A stretch of DNA of 64,000 nucleotides from Roseovarius sp. (GCA_029212365.1 JARGOC010000005.1:1-64000), one strand, 5' to 3'; shown: positions 15,891 through 25,970, counted from the stretch's first letter. Translations and numbers: made by a program. The notes: generated by a model not told the origin, from the sequence alone.

Positions 15891-17555
15891 TCAGGCCTCC
15901 CAGGTCATACGTCCACCACACAGGGTAAAGGCGGCGCGCGTCTTGCCCAGATGACCCGGTTCCACCGTTTCCAGATCATGCGACATCACCACCACATCGG
16001 CCATCATACCCGATTTCAGCTGGCCTTTGCGCCCCTCATTGAATTCAACCCAGGCATTGTCCGCGGTATAGCTTTGCAATGTGTCCATCAGGCTTTGACT
16101 CTGATCCCGAAAACCGTCCAGCTTGAGGGGGGCCACAGCGCCTTTGATATTGGGCATCACATCCACCGGGATCACTGGCCAATCTGTGGAAAACACCACT
16201 TTCGCACCAGAGCGGCGAATGTCCCCCCAGGCAAAAGACAGCGGGATCTGGTGATCATGCATCACCTCATCCATGCCCTCGGGGTTGAAATACCCGCCAA
16301 AGGGCGCATGGCCCGGCTGGATGGAGGCCACAACATCCAAGTCAGCAAAGCGCGGTAAATCATCTGGATGCAGCACTTCGATATGTTCGACCCGGTGGCG
16401 GGCATCACGTTTGCCGTTTGACTTTTGCGCGGCTGCATACCCATCGAGCGTGCGCCTGATTGCCAAATCCCCGATGGCGTGGGTGGCAATTTGCAGCCCC
16501 ATCGCATCGGCGCGGATACAGGCGGCGTTGAAATGATCGGGCTCAAACACAGCATCGCCAACGTGATCGGTGCCGGGATAGGGCGCGATCATCAAAGCGG
16601 TTTTGCTTTCCACAACCCCGTCCATGAACATCTTGGCCATGCCGGACCAGACCATGTCTGAGGTGAACCGCGCACGCATTTCACCGGCTTCTTCAAACCG
16701 GTCCAGCGGATCAAAGCTCTTGTAATGAAACGGCACCTGGGCGCGGCACGCACTTCGGCCTTCGGCGGCCATTTCATCCAGCAATTCGGCCTGATAGATA
16801 TTGCCATCCATCAGATGCAGGCCAGTGATCCCGTGGCTGGCACAGTGTTTCATTCCGCGTTCAATGGCGTCTTTGTCCACGCCGCGATCAGCCTCTGTTG
16901 GGGCAGGCACTGGGTTGGCACCGGTGATCAGCCCGGCCATGTCGCGGCCCGAATGGCGGGTGTGACGCAGCACTGGCGCATAGGCCGATGGCTCTTGCAA
17001 CTCGCCCATAGCCAGCCCGTCATCGCCCATGACGATTTGCGCGCCGGCGTCCACTGTTCCGCCGTGCAGCACGCCGCCCAATTCCAGTGCTTTGGTGTTG
17101 GCCCAAATGGTGTGATGACAGGGCGAGTACACGGCAAATGGCCGATCCGGCAGCATGGCATCCAGATCGTGGCGCGTGGTTTTGCGACCCGGCCCCATCA
17201 GGGAATAATCGGCCTGCACAGCAAACAGCAACGCCTCATCCGGGTTCTGGGCAGAATAGTCGCGCACAACAGGCGTCAACTGATCGGCCCCCTGAATGCC
17301 ATAAAGATCAAGGTAGCCCATCTCGACCGAGCCGCCAAAAAGATGCACATGGCTGTCAATGAAGCCCGGCAATACCGTGGCGCCTTGCGCATCAATCACA
17401 TGGGTCTTTTGGCCGGCCAGTTCACGGATGTCTGCGGTGGTGCCAACAGCACAAATCAAACCACCGCAAATGGCCAAGGCCTCTGCCCGAGGGTGGGCCG
17501 TATCAAAGGTGATCAGCGTGCCGTTCAGGATAACGATGTCAGGGGCCTGGGCCAT
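15891..17555 (-). CDS. Metal-dependent amidohydrolase (amidohydrolase_3/YtcJ family)
   Basis: A 554-residue TIM-barrel hydrolase. The metal motif HVHLFG is near residue 70 (DSHVHL), with later metal-site pieces THAIGD, RHRVEHIE and the aspartate of FSTDWPV. The family acts on cyclic amides, N-acyl or formamide bonds; individual substrates are seldom known. No signal peptide is visible, so it is cytoplasmic. It is convergent with the deacetylase-flavoprotein pair (10-bp gap) and lies just downstream of the polyamine-type transporter on the same strand, suggesting use of an imported N-containing compound. Confidence 0.8.
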   Translation of the reverse strand: MAQAPDIVILNGTLITFDTAHPRAEALAICGGLICAVGTTADIRELAGQKTHVIDAQGATVLPGFIDSHVHLFGGSVEMGYLDLYGIQGADQLTPVVRDYSAQNPDEALLFAVQADYSLMGPGRKTTRHDLDAMLPDRPFAVYSPCHHTIWANTKALELGGVLHGGTVDAGAQIVMGDDGLAMGELQEPSAYAPVLRHTRHSGRDMAGLITGANPVPAPTEADRGVDKDAIERGMKHCASHGITGLHLMDGNIYQAELLDEMAAEGRSACRAQVPFHYKSFDPLDRFEEAGEMRARFTSDMVWSGMAKMFMDGVVESKTALMIAPYPGTDHVGDAVFEPDHFNAACIRADAMGLQIATHAIGDLAIRRTLDGYAAAQKSNGKRDARHRVEHIEVLHPDDLPRFADLDVVASIQPGHAPFGGYFNPEGMDEVMHDHQIPLSFAWGDIRRSGAKVVFSTDWPVIPVDVMPNIKGAVAPLKLDGFRDQSQSLMDTLQSYTADNAWVEFNEGRKGQLKSGMMADVVVMSHDLETVEPGHLGKTRAAFTLCGGRMTWEA

Positions 17556-17584
17556 GCGGATGCTCCATCAGTATTCAACAGAAA

Positions 17585-17616
17585 ATCGCGGCCACCCTAA
17601 AACAGGCTGCCGCGAT
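17585..17616 (-). terminator. Terminator at the end of the pot operon
   Basis: A hairpin with arms ATCGCGGC and GCCGCGAT (17585-17592 and 17609-17616) is followed on the minus strand by TTTTC. It ends the potA-B-C-F operon and separates it from the amidohydrolase gene. Confidence 0.6.
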
Positions 17617-17623
17617 CATTGGT

Positions 17624-18649
17624 TTATTTGGTCAGTTCAGTCCAGATCTGGCTATAGATTTCTTGTGTTGCCGGTTCGCATGTTTTGGCAATATACCCCG
17701 CCGCCTTTAATGCACTGGGGATCACCACCTCGGGGGCGGTGGCCATATCCTCGGCCATGAATTCCTCAGAGCCGGCGATGCCATTGGCGTAGCGTGCGAA
17801 GTTGGAAATCATCGCGGCATTTTCAGGGGCCATGATGAAGTTCAAAAACGCCTTTGCATTGTCTGGGTTGCCCGCATCCGCCAACACCGCAGCGTTGTCC
17901 ATCCAGATGGGGAAGCCTTCCTGAGGATAGCCGAAGGCGATGTCGTCATTTTGCAGGCGCGCCCGGAAGCTGGCGCCGTTCCAGTAAATACCGGCCGAAA
18001 TGTCATTCTTGGCGAAAGCCTCGATATTGCCGTATGACAGCGACAGCCAATGTGATTTCGCGTCGACCAGCTTGTCGCGCACTTTCTTGAGGACCGCCTT
18101 GTCGTTGGTGCATTGCTCGCCGCCCATATAGTGGATGGCCAGACCCATTACATCATTCATTTCCGGCACGACATTGATCTTGCCCTTCAGCTCTTCGGGA
18201 GGATCAAAAATCAGCGCAGCGGTATTGATGTCGCCACCATAAACCGAGGTGTTCACAGTGATCCCCACAGTGCCCCATTGCCAAGGCACGGTGTAGTTGC
18301 GCCCGGGATCAAACTCCACATCAACCCAGGTCGGGTCCATATGGCTGAAGTTCTCCATCTCGTTTGGCTTGGATTCCATCAGCAAGCCTTCATTGATGAA
18401 GATCGGCACATAAGTGCCCGACGGCACAACGATATCAAATCCGTGCCCGCCTGCTTTGATCTTGGCCAAGGCGGTATCGTTGCTGTCATAATCGGTGACC
18501 GTCACTTTGATGCCGGTATCCGCCTCAAATTTCTCGATCAATTCGGGGCTGGTGTAATTGCCCCAGTTGTAAATGTTCAGCTCACCTTCGGCGAAGGCGG
18601 CTGTCGCAGTCAGGCCCAATGCCGCTGCGGTTCCCAACAGGTATTTCAT
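17624..18649 (-). CDS. potF: Polyamine-type ABC transporter, periplasmic binding protein
   Basis: A 341-residue spermidine/putrescine-type binding protein. Residues 1-20 are a signal peptide (MKYLLG... AFA) and the mature protein begins [16 protein letters not shown], the usual PotD/PotF opening. The start at 18649 has AAGGAG 7 nt upstream; an in-frame upstream start adds 12 residues and no better site. It is the last gene of a four-gene operon. Location beside urate/allantoin catabolism and a deacetylase leaves open whether the ligand is a polyamine or another small nitrogen compound. Confidence 0.85.
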   Translation of the reverse strand: MKYLLGTAAALGLTATAAFAEGELNIYNWGNYTSPELIEKFEADTGIKVTVTDYDSNDTALAKIKAGGHGFDIVVPSGTYVPIFINEGLLMESKPNEMENFSHMDPTWVDVEFDPGRNYTVPWQWGTVGITVNTSVYGGDINTAALIFDPPEELKGKINVVPEMNDVMGLAIHYMGGEQCTNDKAVLKKVRDKLVDAKSHWLSLSYGNIEAFAKNDISAGIYWNGASFRARLQNDDIAFGYPQEGFPIWMDNAAVLADAGNPDNAKAFLNFIMAPENAAMISNFARYANGIAGSEEFMAEDMATAPEVVIPSALKAAGYIAKTCEPATQEIYSQIWTELTK

Positions 18650-18689
18650 ATCTATCTCCTTGTTGATTTGGTTGGTTTTAAGCACCGGA

Positions 18690-19493
18690 TCATTTGCGCG
18701 TCCGGTTTAGAAAGAAAAAGGCCGTTACCATCACCACCGAAACAGCCAGCAGGGCCGTCGAAATGGCGTTGATTTCAGGAGAGATCACCCGGCGTAACTG
18801 GCCCAGCATATAGGTGGGCAGTGTGTCTTGCCCGGCGGATTTGACAAATTCGGTGATCACCACGTCATCCAGCGAAATCACAAACGCCAACATGGAACCC
18901 GCCAAAATACCCGGCCACAGCTGGGGCAGGGTGATATGGCAAAACACCTTGACGGGCGTGCCATAAAGATCGGCACCTGCCTGTTCGAGGTTCATATCCA
19001 TGCCCTGAAGCCGCGCACGAATAGGCATATAGGCAAACGGAATGCAAAAGGCCGAATGCGCCACAATCAGATACCCGATCCCGGTATAACCGGTGGCCAC
19101 TTTGATCATCGCAAAGAAGATCAACAGTGCCACGGCGGTCACAATTTCGGGCACCATCAACGGTTGGTTGACCAGGGCAAAGGCGATTGTCTGGCCTTTC
19201 CAGGGTTTGACCCGAGTGGTTGCCAGTGCTGCCAAAACCGCCGCTGATGTGGCCACAAGCGATGCGGACGCGGCAATGATCAACGACAAGATCGTAGCAT
19301 CCTGTACCTTTTCATTGGCCCAGGCCGAGACATACCACCGCCACGAAAACCCTTCCCAAACGGCGATGCTTTCGCCTGCGTTGAAGGAAAAAATCACCAA
19401 CAGCAGGATCGGCAGATAGAGCAGCGCAAAGCACAAGGCCGCGACGGTGGTAAAGCCGGTTTGCTTGCGGACGTTGAACCCTGCGTTAGCCAT
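18690..19493 (-). CDS. potC: Polyamine-type ABC transporter, permease (PotC/PotI-like)
   Basis: A 267-residue inner-membrane permease with six predicted hydrophobic segments and the EAA-type loop ([20 protein letters not shown]) that docks on the ATPase. The ATG at 19493 follows AAGAGGAG and overlaps the end of potB by 8 bp, indicating coupled translation. It pairs with the adjacent PotB-like subunit to form the channel. Confidence 0.87.
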   Translation of the reverse strand: MANAGFNVRKQTGFTTVAALCFALLYLPILLLVIFSFNAGESIAVWEGFSWRWYVSAWANEKVQDATILSLIIAASASLVATSAAVLAALATTRVKPWKGQTIAFALVNQPLMVPEIVTAVALLIFFAMIKVATGYTGIGYLIVAHSAFCIPFAYMPIRARLQGMDMNLEQAGADLYGTPVKVFCHITLPQLWPGILAGSMLAFVISLDDVVITEFVKSAGQDTLPTYMLGQLRRVISPEINAISTALLAVSVVMVTAFFFLNRTRK

Positions 19494-20397
19494 GTGGGCT
19501 CTCCTCTTGGCCCACAGCGCGGACATAGAAGATCAGCGCGATCATCACGACAGCCAGCAACGTCAGCGACAGCGCCGCCCCCAAGGGCCAGTTGCGCAGC
19601 TGCCCAAATTGCAATTCAATCAGATTGCCCAGCATCAGTTGCTTGCCCCCACCCAGCACCCGCGGGATCACATAGGCCCCCAGACAGGGCACGAAAACCA
19701 GGATTGACCCGGCGACAACCCCCGGCTTTACCAGCGGAAAGATCACCCGGCGCAACACCTGAAATCGCGTGGCGTAGAGGTCATAGCCGGCCTCGACCAG
19801 ATTGAAATCAAACCGTTCCATCGAGGCGTAAATCGGCAAAATCATTAGCGGCAGATAAACGTATGTCATGCCAATCAGCACGGCAAATTCGGTGAACAGC
19901 ATTTGAATCGGCTGATCAATAATGCCCACACCCATCAGGATGGTGTTCACGGTGCCTTCGTTGCGGATCAGCTCCATGATCGCAAAGGTGCGAATAAGCA
20001 GGTTGGTCCAGAACGGAATCATGATCAGCAGCATCCACATATCGCGGCTGCGCTTGGGGCGTGTGGCGATGAAATATGCAGTGGGAAAGCCAAACACAAA
20101 GGTCAGAATGGCAGTGAACACAGACAGTTTGAACGACCGCCAGAACACGCTGAGATGCGCATCGGCAAAGGTCAACTCATCGGTGAAGAAATCAATCTTC
20201 GCCACCACGTTAAACCAGGCTTGAACAGAAAAATTCCATTCAACGCCACCATAACTGCCCGGCGTCAAAAAGGAATAGATCAGCACGATCACCAAAGGGC
20301 CGCTGGCTGCAAAAAGCAGCAGCACCATGGCCGGTGTCAGCAGTAAAAACCTGGTGCGACGTTCATTGCGGGCGCGCAGTGCGGCGGCGGCATTCAT
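19486..20397 (-). CDS. potB: Polyamine-type ABC transporter, permease (PotB/PotH-like)
   Basis: A 303-residue permease, with a basic cytoplasmic N-terminus (RARNERRTR), a first membrane helix at about 18-40, and five more segments. The EAA loop EAGYDLYATRFQVLRRVIFP is intact. It starts 4 bp after the potA stop and overlaps potC at its end, placing it centrally in the operon. Confidence 0.88.
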   Translation of the reverse strand: MNAAAALRARNERRTRFLLLTPAMVLLLFAASGPLVIVLIYSFLTPGSYGGVEWNFSVQAWFNVVAKIDFFTDELTFADAHLSVFWRSFKLSVFTAILTFVFGFPTAYFIATRPKRSRDMWMLLIMIPFWTNLLIRTFAIMELIRNEGTVNTILMGVGIIDQPIQMLFTEFAVLIGMTYVYLPLMILPIYASMERFDFNLVEAGYDLYATRFQVLRRVIFPLVKPGVVAGSILVFVPCLGAYVIPRVLGGGKQLMLGNLIELQFGQLRNWPLGAALSLTLLAVVMIALIFYVRAVGQEESPHG

Positions 20398-20401
20398 GGC
20401 A

Positions 20402-21481
20402 TCAATCCCTCAGAACCTGGCCGACATTAGCAGGAAAGGTCACACCCACCCGCGCGCCTGTCTGGCGTGATTGGGCCATGTCCGGCTGGTTTTGGCGCCG
20501 CACAACAAAATCGCCACCACCACCATCCAGCGCCACATGGTAATGTGTGTCGGTCCCGAAATAGACCACGTCGGACAGGGTGCCGGGCAACAAAGCCTCG
20601 CCCTCATCGACCAATGTTGCGTGTTCGGGCCGCACAGCCAATGTCACCTTGCTGCCCGCCTTGGGGCCATCGGGGTTGGCACGCGCGTCTATTTCCTTGC
20701 CTGAAATCAGGCGAATACGGGCAGTGTCGGCACTGGTATTCACCAGCTCAACCTCAATAAAATTGGTGTCGCCAATGAAGTCAGCCACAAAGCGCTCGGC
20801 CGGGTGATCATAAATATCGCGTGGTCCGCCGATTTGACGAATAGTGCCCGCATTCATCACCGCGATGCGATCAGACATAGTCAGCGCTTCTTCCTGATCA
20901 TGCGTGACAAAGATGAAGGTGATCCCGGTTTCATGTTGCAGGCGTTTCAGCTCCAGCTGCATTTCCTTGCGCAGCTTGAAATCCAGTGCCGACAGCGGCT
21001 CATCCAGCAACAACACCTTGGGGCGGGGGGCCAGCGCGCGCGCCAATGCGACACGTTGCTGCTGCCCGCCGCTGATTTCGGATGTTTTGCGATCGGCCAT
21101 CGGGGCCATCTGCACAAGGGTGAGCATCTCATCAACGGTTGAGGATATCTCAGATTTGGGCCGCCCCAGCATTTGCAATCCAAAGGCAATGTTCTGTGCC
21201 ACTGTTAGGTGCGGAAACAGGGCATAGGATTGAAATACAGTGTTCACGGGGCGTTTATAGGGGGGCTGTTCCACCAGGTTTTCGCCATCCAGTTGGACGG
21301 TGCCCTGTGTCGGGTCAATAAAGCCGGCGATCACCCGCAATAGGGTGGTTTTGCCACAGCCCGAAGGGCCGAGGAGGGTGAAAAACTCATTGGAATCAAT
21401 CGTAACCGATAGGTTGTCCAACGCTGTGAACGCATCAGATCCGCCGCCGAATATCTTGGTCACGCCATTGATTTCAATCAT
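20402..21481 (-). CDS. potA: Polyamine-type ABC transporter, ATPase
   Basis: A 359-residue import ATPase: Walker [10 protein letters not shown] (38-46), signature [14 protein letters not shown], Walker [12 protein letters not shown], and a C-terminal TOBE regulatory domain (about 280-359). It is the first gene of the potA-B-C-F operon and is divergent from allE with about 200 bp between, which must contain both promoters. A GTG seven codons upstream is an alternative start; the ATG with GGGG before it gives the usual N-terminus ([12 protein letters not shown]). Confidence 0.9.
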   Translation of the reverse strand: MIEINGVTKIFGGGSDAFTALDNLSVTIDSNEFFTLLGPSGCGKTTLLRVIAGFIDPTQGTVQLDGENLVEQPPYKRPVNTVFQSYALFPHLTVAQNIAFGLQMLGRPKSEISSTVDEMLTLVQMAPMADRKTSEISGGQQQRVALARALAPRPKVLLLDEPLSALDFKLRKEMQLELKRLQHETGITFIFVTHDQEEALTMSDRIAVMNAGTIRQIGGPRDIYDHPAERFVADFIGDTNFIEVELVNTSADTARIRLISGKEIDARANPDGPKAGSKVTLAVRPEHATLVDEGEALLPGTLSDVVYFGTDTHYHVALDGGGGDFVVRRQNQPDMAQSRQTGARVGVTFPANVGQVLRD

Positions 21482-21680
21482 CGTTGCCCCAATTTTGACC
21501 ACCCTGATATTTTGATCAAAAGCCGCATTGGGGTGCGAGTCAAGAGTCGTCTAAGAATAGCAATTGCGCATATCACTTCAAAAAAACGAATGCAGAGTTT
21601 CAGGCATTACTTGCTGGACAAGGGATGATTCCGGCGCATGAATAGGGGGTGAGCTGGACGGAACTCTCAGAAAGAATGTC

Positions 21681-22505
21681 ATGAAAAGCAAGTACCACAC
21701 GCCGCAAGGCGGGCTACCCCCGCAAACGCAGATGTTGACAGACAGAGCTGTGTTCACCGACGCGTATGCGGTTATTCCAAAGGGCACATTCAGTGACATT
21801 GTCACCAGCTTTTTGCCGTTCTGGGAAGGCGCGCGGTTTTGGGTGCTGTCGCGGCCCTTGTCGGGGTTTGCCGAGACGTTTTCGCAATATATCGCAGACC
21901 TGCAGCCCGGAGGGGGCAGCACGCGCCCCGAGACCGAAGCGGGTGTGCAGGCGGCGTTGTTTGTGGTTGAGGGCAGCATCAGCGTTGTGATCAACGGTGA
22001 GACCCATCAACTGGAGGAGGGAGGGTTTGCCTATATCCCGCCCGATACCGCGTGGAGCCTTCGCAATACCAGCGACAGCCCGGCGCGGTTCCATTGGTTT
22101 CGCAAGTTATATCAAAAGGTTGAAGGATTGGATGCGCCTGATCCGCTGGTGCTGAACGAGAATGACCTGTCCCCGACGCCGATGCCGGATACCGCCGGGG
22201 TGTGGGCCACCACCCGTTTCATGGACCCTGAGGATATGCGTCACGACATGCATATCACCATCGTGACGTTCCAACCCGGCGGGGTGATCCCTTTTGCCGA
22301 AACCCATGTGATGGAACATGGGATTTATGTGCTTGAAGGTAAGGCGGTATATCGGCTCAATCAGGATTGGGTTGAGGTCGAGGCCGGCGATTACATGTGG
22401 CTGCGCGCCTTTTGTCCGCAGGCCTGTTATGCGGGGGGGCCGGGCCCGTTTCGCTATCTTTTGTACAAGGATGTAAACCGGCATATGCCGTTGGGGTTGC
22501 GGTAA
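21681..22505 (+). CDS. allE: (S)-ureidoglycine aminohydrolase (bicupin)
   Basis: A 274-residue protein with two cupin barrels (about 50-130 and 185-265). In the second, HVMEHGIYVLEGKAVY carries the metal-binding histidines. The family releases ammonia from (S)-ureidoglycine to give (S)-ureidoglycolate. Its neighbours supply the steps before (allantoinase) and after (ureidoglycolate lyase), supporting the call. An allantoate amidohydrolase, which would make ureidoglycine, is not in the window. It is divergent from potA and convergent with allA. Confidence 0.88.
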   Translation: MKSKYHTPQGGLPPQTQMLTDRAVFTDAYAVIPKGTFSDIVTSFLPFWEGARFWVLSRPLSGFAETFSQYIADLQPGGGSTRPETEAGVQAALFVVEGSISVVINGETHQLEEGGFAYIPPDTAWSLRNTSDSPARFHWFRKLYQKVEGLDAPDPLVLNENDLSPTPMPDTAGVWATTRFMDPEDMRHDMHITIVTFQPGGVIPFAETHVMEHGIYVLEGKAVYRLNQDWVEVEAGDYMWLRAFCPQACYAGGPGPFRYLLYKDVNRHMPLGLR

Positions 22506-22548
22506 TCAGGGCCGCCGCGCTGGCGAAGCCAGTCGTCTGGTTCGGGCA

Positions 22549-23040
22549 TTATCCTATTGTTTCAACGACATATGGTGCACCAAACCAGTATTCCTCCAGG
22601 TTCGCCCCATCGCCGATCCGATCCACCACCGCGAATTGCCCCGGCGCGCCAATCGGGCACAGCACCCCGTGCCAAACCCCGCGATGCAGGTTGATGGATT
22701 GTCCCGGTGAGGTGATAAAGGCCTGCACGTTCACGGGCATGCCCTCCGCGTCATCTGCCACAACCACCAAAAATGGCACACCGTTGAGCGGGATAAACGC
22801 CTGACTGCCCTGGGGGTGGCGCTCGACCATATCCACCAGATGGGGCAGGGTGCGCGCTTGGGCATCAAACAGGCTGATCCCGGCGCGGCCATCATCAAAA
22901 TCCAGCTGTGCCAGATCGTGATAGCGGCCACATTTGCCCTGATTGATCAACTTTGTGGGGTCCCCAACCACCTCGATCACATCGCCATAGGCTGCAAAGA
23001 TAGCCGCGCTCATTGGTCTCACGGCCAAATTTCGGCTCAT
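22549..23040 (-). CDS. allA: Ureidoglycolate lyase
   Basis: A 163-residue cupin-like enzyme that splits ureidoglycolate to glyoxylate and urea. Family signatures include FAAYGDVIE near the N-terminus, HPQGSQAFIPL and the C-terminal GVWHGVL with a conserved histidine. The ATG at 23040 overlaps the stop of the puuE-uraD gene by 4 bp, so the frame extension upstream (8 codons) is unlikely. It is the second gene of a two-gene operon ending purine ring degradation. Confidence 0.9.
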   Translation of the reverse strand: MSRNLAVRPMSAAIFAAYGDVIEVVGDPTKLINQGKCGRYHDLAQLDFDDGRAGISLFDAQARTLPHLVDMVERHPQGSQAFIPLNGVPFLVVVADDAEGMPVNVQAFITSPGQSINLHRGVWHGVLCPIGAPGQFAVVDRIGDGANLEEYWFGAPYVVETIG

Positions 23041-24437
23041 GGCAACAGGTCCATCAACCGCCATTTGGCAATGCGCTCCACTTGCTTGCAGGCCTCGGCA
23101 AATTCGGTCTCCGTGTCATTGCCAATGCGCCGCTCAAACGCCGCTTGGATCGAGGCTTTGGTATTGTCGCGCACGGCGATGATAAACGGAAAGCCATGTT
23201 TTTTGACATAATCGGCATTCAGGTTCTGGAAGGCCGCGCGTTCATCGTCGCTCAACAGATCAAGGCCAGCGCCGGCCTGCTCTGCGCTGCTCTCAGCCGT
23301 CAGTTTGCCAGCCGATGCCAGTTTGCCTGCCAGATCTGGATGCGCGCTTACAACACTTAGGCGTTCATCGTGGCTGGCAGACCGAAACATGCGGCACAGC
23401 GCGTGGTGCAGGCCAGTGGCACTGTCATGCGCAGCGCCCAGTTCCAGATCAAAGGCGCGTTCGGCAATCCAGGGCGAATGCTCAAAAATACCGCCATATG
23501 TCGAAATAAACGCCGCTTTGTTCATTTGTGAAGGGCGATCAAATCGCATGGGGCGATGATGCGCCTTCCAATGCTGGGCAATGTCTATGCGCCGGGCAAA
23601 CCAGACGTCTGCGTGGCCTTGGGCATACTCCATGAACCGCCGCAAAGCCATGATGCGACCGGGGCGCCCAATCAGGCGGCAATGCAGCCCGATAGACATC
23701 ATCTTGGCGCGGCCTGCCTCGCCTTCGGCGTAAAGCGCATCAAAGCTGTCTTTCAGATAGGTAAAAAACTGATCGCCCGAATTGAACCCCTGGGGCGTGG
23801 CAAACCGCATGTCGTTGCAATCCAGTGTATAGGGCACGATCAGCTGTTCACCGTACCAATACGGCAGATCATCGGCATAGCTGTCAGCAACATAATCAAA
23901 CCCGACCTCGGCGGCCAGATCAACCGTGTGAACCGAACAGCGCCCGGTGTACCAACCGCGCGGGCGTTCTCCGGTGACTTCGGTGTGCAGGCGAATGGCC
24001 TCGTGCATATCGGCGCGTTCATCTTCGGGCGTATGGTCCTTGTAGTCGATCCACTTAAGCCCGTGGCTGGCGACCTCCCATTGGGCGGTCTGCATGGCAC
24101 ACAGCTGTTCAGGGCTGCGCGCCAGTGCGCTGGCCACGCCATAAACCGTTGCTGGAATGTTCAGCTCAGTGAACAAACGGTGCACCCGCCAGAACCCGGC
24201 ACGCGCACCATATTCATAGACTGATTCCATGTTCCAGTGACGCTGATCGGGCCAGGCTGCGGCCCCCACAATTTCGGATAAAAACGCTTCAGACGCCGCA
24301 TCCCCATGTAGCACACAGTTTTCGCCACCCTCTTCGTAGTTGATTACGAATTGCACGGCGATTTTCGCGCCATTCGGCCATTTCGGATCAAGGGCGTCAG
24401 GGCCATGGCCGCGCATGTCACGTTGGTAACGGGTCAT
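23037..24437 (-). CDS. puuE: Fusion of PuuE-type allantoinase and OHCU decarboxylase (UraD)
   Basis: A 466-residue bifunctional protein. Residues 1 to about 305 are a polysaccharide-deacetylase-like, metal-independent allantoinase (HGLKWIDYKDH, GWYTGRCSVHT, SIGLHCRLIGRPGR), which opens allantoin to allantoate. Residues about 306-466 are 2-oxo-4-hydroxy-4-carboxy-5-ureidoimidazoline decarboxylase (FISTYGGIFEHSPWIAERAF, GFPFIIAVRDN), which makes (S)-allantoin. The two act consecutively, so fusion could channel the unstable intermediate. The start has GGAG about 10 nt upstream. It overlaps allA by 4 bp. Confidence 0.93.
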   Translation of the reverse strand: MTRYQRDMRGHGPDALDPKWPNGAKIAVQFVINYEEGGENCVLHGDAASEAFLSEIVGAAAWPDQRHWNMESVYEYGARAGFWRVHRLFTELNIPATVYGVASALARSPEQLCAMQTAQWEVASHGLKWIDYKDHTPEDERADMHEAIRLHTEVTGERPRGWYTGRCSVHTVDLAAEVGFDYVADSYADDLPYWYGEQLIVPYTLDCNDMRFATPQGFNSGDQFFTYLKDSFDALYAEGEAGRAKMMSIGLHCRLIGRPGRIMALRRFMEYAQGHADVWFARRIDIAQHWKAHHRPMRFDRPSQMNKAAFISTYGGIFEHSPWIAERAFDLELGAAHDSATGLHHALCRMFRSASHDERLSVVSAHPDLAGKLASAGKLTAESSAEQAGAGLDLLSDDERAAFQNLNADYVKKHGFPFIIAVRDNTKASIQAAFERRIGNDTETEFAEACKQVERIAKWRLMDLLP

Positions 24438-24593
24438 TCAGGTGGTCTCCGGGTGGGCAGGTCACTGTCTTATATCACGAAGTAGTGGGGGTATCTTCCA
24501 GCAAATGATTGAAACAGTTCAAAGTGATCGCCCCTGTCAAAGAGATGCAATTCGCGCCATACTTAGCGCGCAATGCGATCAGCGAGGCACGAT

Positions 24594-24947
24594 ATGAGCG
24601 GATATCTGACAACCCATGTTCTGGATACGGCGCGCGGCTGCCCTGCCGCCGGGATGAAGATTGAACTTTGGCGGATCAAAAGCGACATGCGCAGTCTGCT
24701 CACGACGCTGGTGACCAATGCAGACGGTCGTACAGATGATCAGATTTTGCCAGCCGAGGGCTTTCAAACCGGCACTTACGAATTGGTGTTTTACGCAGGT
24801 GACTATCTGCGTGCCGGTGGCATCACCACCAAAGGCCCTTTGTTCCTTGATGTCATACCCCTGCGCTTTGGCATGAGTGAACACAGCCACTATCATGTAC
24901 CGCTGTTGCTTTCGCCCTATGGCTACAGCACCTATCGCGGCAGCTGA
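24594..24947 (+). CDS. uraH: 5-hydroxyisourate hydrolase
   Basis: A 117-residue transthyretin-related protein that hydrolyses 5-hydroxyisourate, the product of urate oxidation, to OHCU. The N-terminal HVLDTARGCPAAG motif and the C-terminal tetrapeptide YRGS that forms the active site are both present. An upstream in-frame ATG adds 7 residues; the chosen ATG (MSGYLTTHVLD) fits the family. It is divergent from puuE-uraD and convergent with the LysR gene, 3 bp away. Confidence 0.94.
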   Translation: MSGYLTTHVLDTARGCPAAGMKIELWRIKSDMRSLLTTLVTNADGRTDDQILPAEGFQTGTYELVFYAGDYLRAGGITTKGPLFLDVIPLRFGMSEHSHYHVPLLLSPYGYSTYRGS

Positions 24948-24950
24948 GCC

Positions 24951-25862
24951 TCAGGCGGATTTGGGCAAAGAGGCCTGAATATGCGCGACCATGAAATCAA
25001 TCAGCAGCCGCGTCTTGGGGTCCTGACGGCGACGGTGGCTGTATAGGCATCCCATCTGTATGGGGATGGGGGGATAATCAAGCAACACAGGCAGCAGACG
25101 GCCTGCGTTCAGGTGCTCGGCCACCTCAAAGATCGGTTTCAGGACAATACCATGCCCATCCAATGCCCATGAGGTCAGGACATCCGCGTGATCGGTTTCA
25201 AACGGGCCTTTCACATTGATGCGCTTTACGCCCTCAGCCATTTGCAAAGGCCACTGAAACTCGGGCGCGCCGGGATAGCGCAGGTTCAGGCAATCATGCG
25301 TGCCGTCCTTTAGCTCATCCGTGGATCTGGGTTGACCCTTGCGGGCGATATAGGCCGGGGAAGCACACAGCACACGAGGGCAATCTGCGATCTTGCGCAC
25401 GCGCAGGGTGCTATCCTTGGGCAGGCCGACAAAAAACGCCGCATCCAGTCCTTCGGCGGCCAGGTCCAGTTTGCGATCCGACAGCCGCAGGCGGATGTTG
25501 ATCAGCGGATAGGCCTCGTTGAATTTGGGCACCACAGGGGCGATCAACCGCTGGCCCATCCCCAAGGGGGCCGCAACATGCAGTGATCCGCGCGGAGATG
25601 CGGTGATATTGGTGATATCGGCTTCGGCTTCGTCCACCGCCTCAAGGATTTTGCAGGCTCCGTGATAAAAGGTAACCCCCTGTTCGGTGGGGTTGAGCAC
25701 ACGCGTGGTGCGCTGAAACAGGCGAATATTCAGGTGTTCTTCGAGATTGGCAATCCGCGCCGAGGCCACAGCCGCCGAGATACGTTGATCCCGTGCCGCG
25801 GCGGACATATTGCCCAATTCATACACCCGAACAAAGGTTCTGACGTTATCCAGATAAGCCAT
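24951..25862 (-). CDS. LysR-type regulator, probably of the urate pathway
   Basis: A 303-residue LTTR with an N-terminal winged helix-turn-helix (NMSAAARDQRISAAVASARIANLEE, about 17-42) and a periplasmic-binding-like effector domain from about residue 90. It is divergent from puuD with about 108 bp between, the usual layout for a regulator acting on the shared spacer, which holds two dyads. The ATG at 25862 is preferred to the TTG two codons earlier. Effector (urate or a derivative) is inference from position. Confidence 0.82.
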   Translation of the reverse strand: MAYLDNVRTFVRVYELGNMSAAARDQRISAAVASARIANLEEHLNIRLFQRTTRVLNPTEQGVTFYHGACKILEAVDEAEADITNITASPRGSLHVAAPLGMGQRLIAPVVPKFNEAYPLINIRLRLSDRKLDLAAEGLDAAFFVGLPKDSTLRVRKIADCPRVLCASPAYIARKGQPRSTDELKDGTHDCLNLRYPGAPEFQWPLQMAEGVKRINVKGPFETDHADVLTSWALDGHGIVLKPIFEVAEHLNAGRLLPVLLDYPPIPIQMGCLYSHRRRQDPKTRLLIDFMVAHIQASLPKSA

Positions 25863-25877
25863 GGGCAAAACATTATT

Positions 25878-25922
25878 AGCTTTACTTTGAAGCTGCTAGG
25901 ATTTTTCCTGCAATTCAGGAAA
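25878..25922. promoter_or_regulatory. Two dyads in the LysR-puuD spacer (candidate LTTR sites)
   Basis: AGCTT-N7-AAGCT (25878-25894) has the size and symmetry of an LTTR recognition site, and TTTCCTG-N5-CAGGAAA (25904-25922) follows 9 bp later, nearer puuD. Both lie between the divergent starts. Assignment to the LysR protein is by position only. Confidence 0.45.
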
Positions 25923-25970
25923 GAACCCGGCTGAGTTACACATGACACGGGCCTTGCGAAGGAGAATACC

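Noticed and set aside
16725..17600. 291-codon plus-strand frame antisense to the amidohydrolase
   Set aside because: Shadow frame rich in His/Gln/Arg with no recognisable domain.
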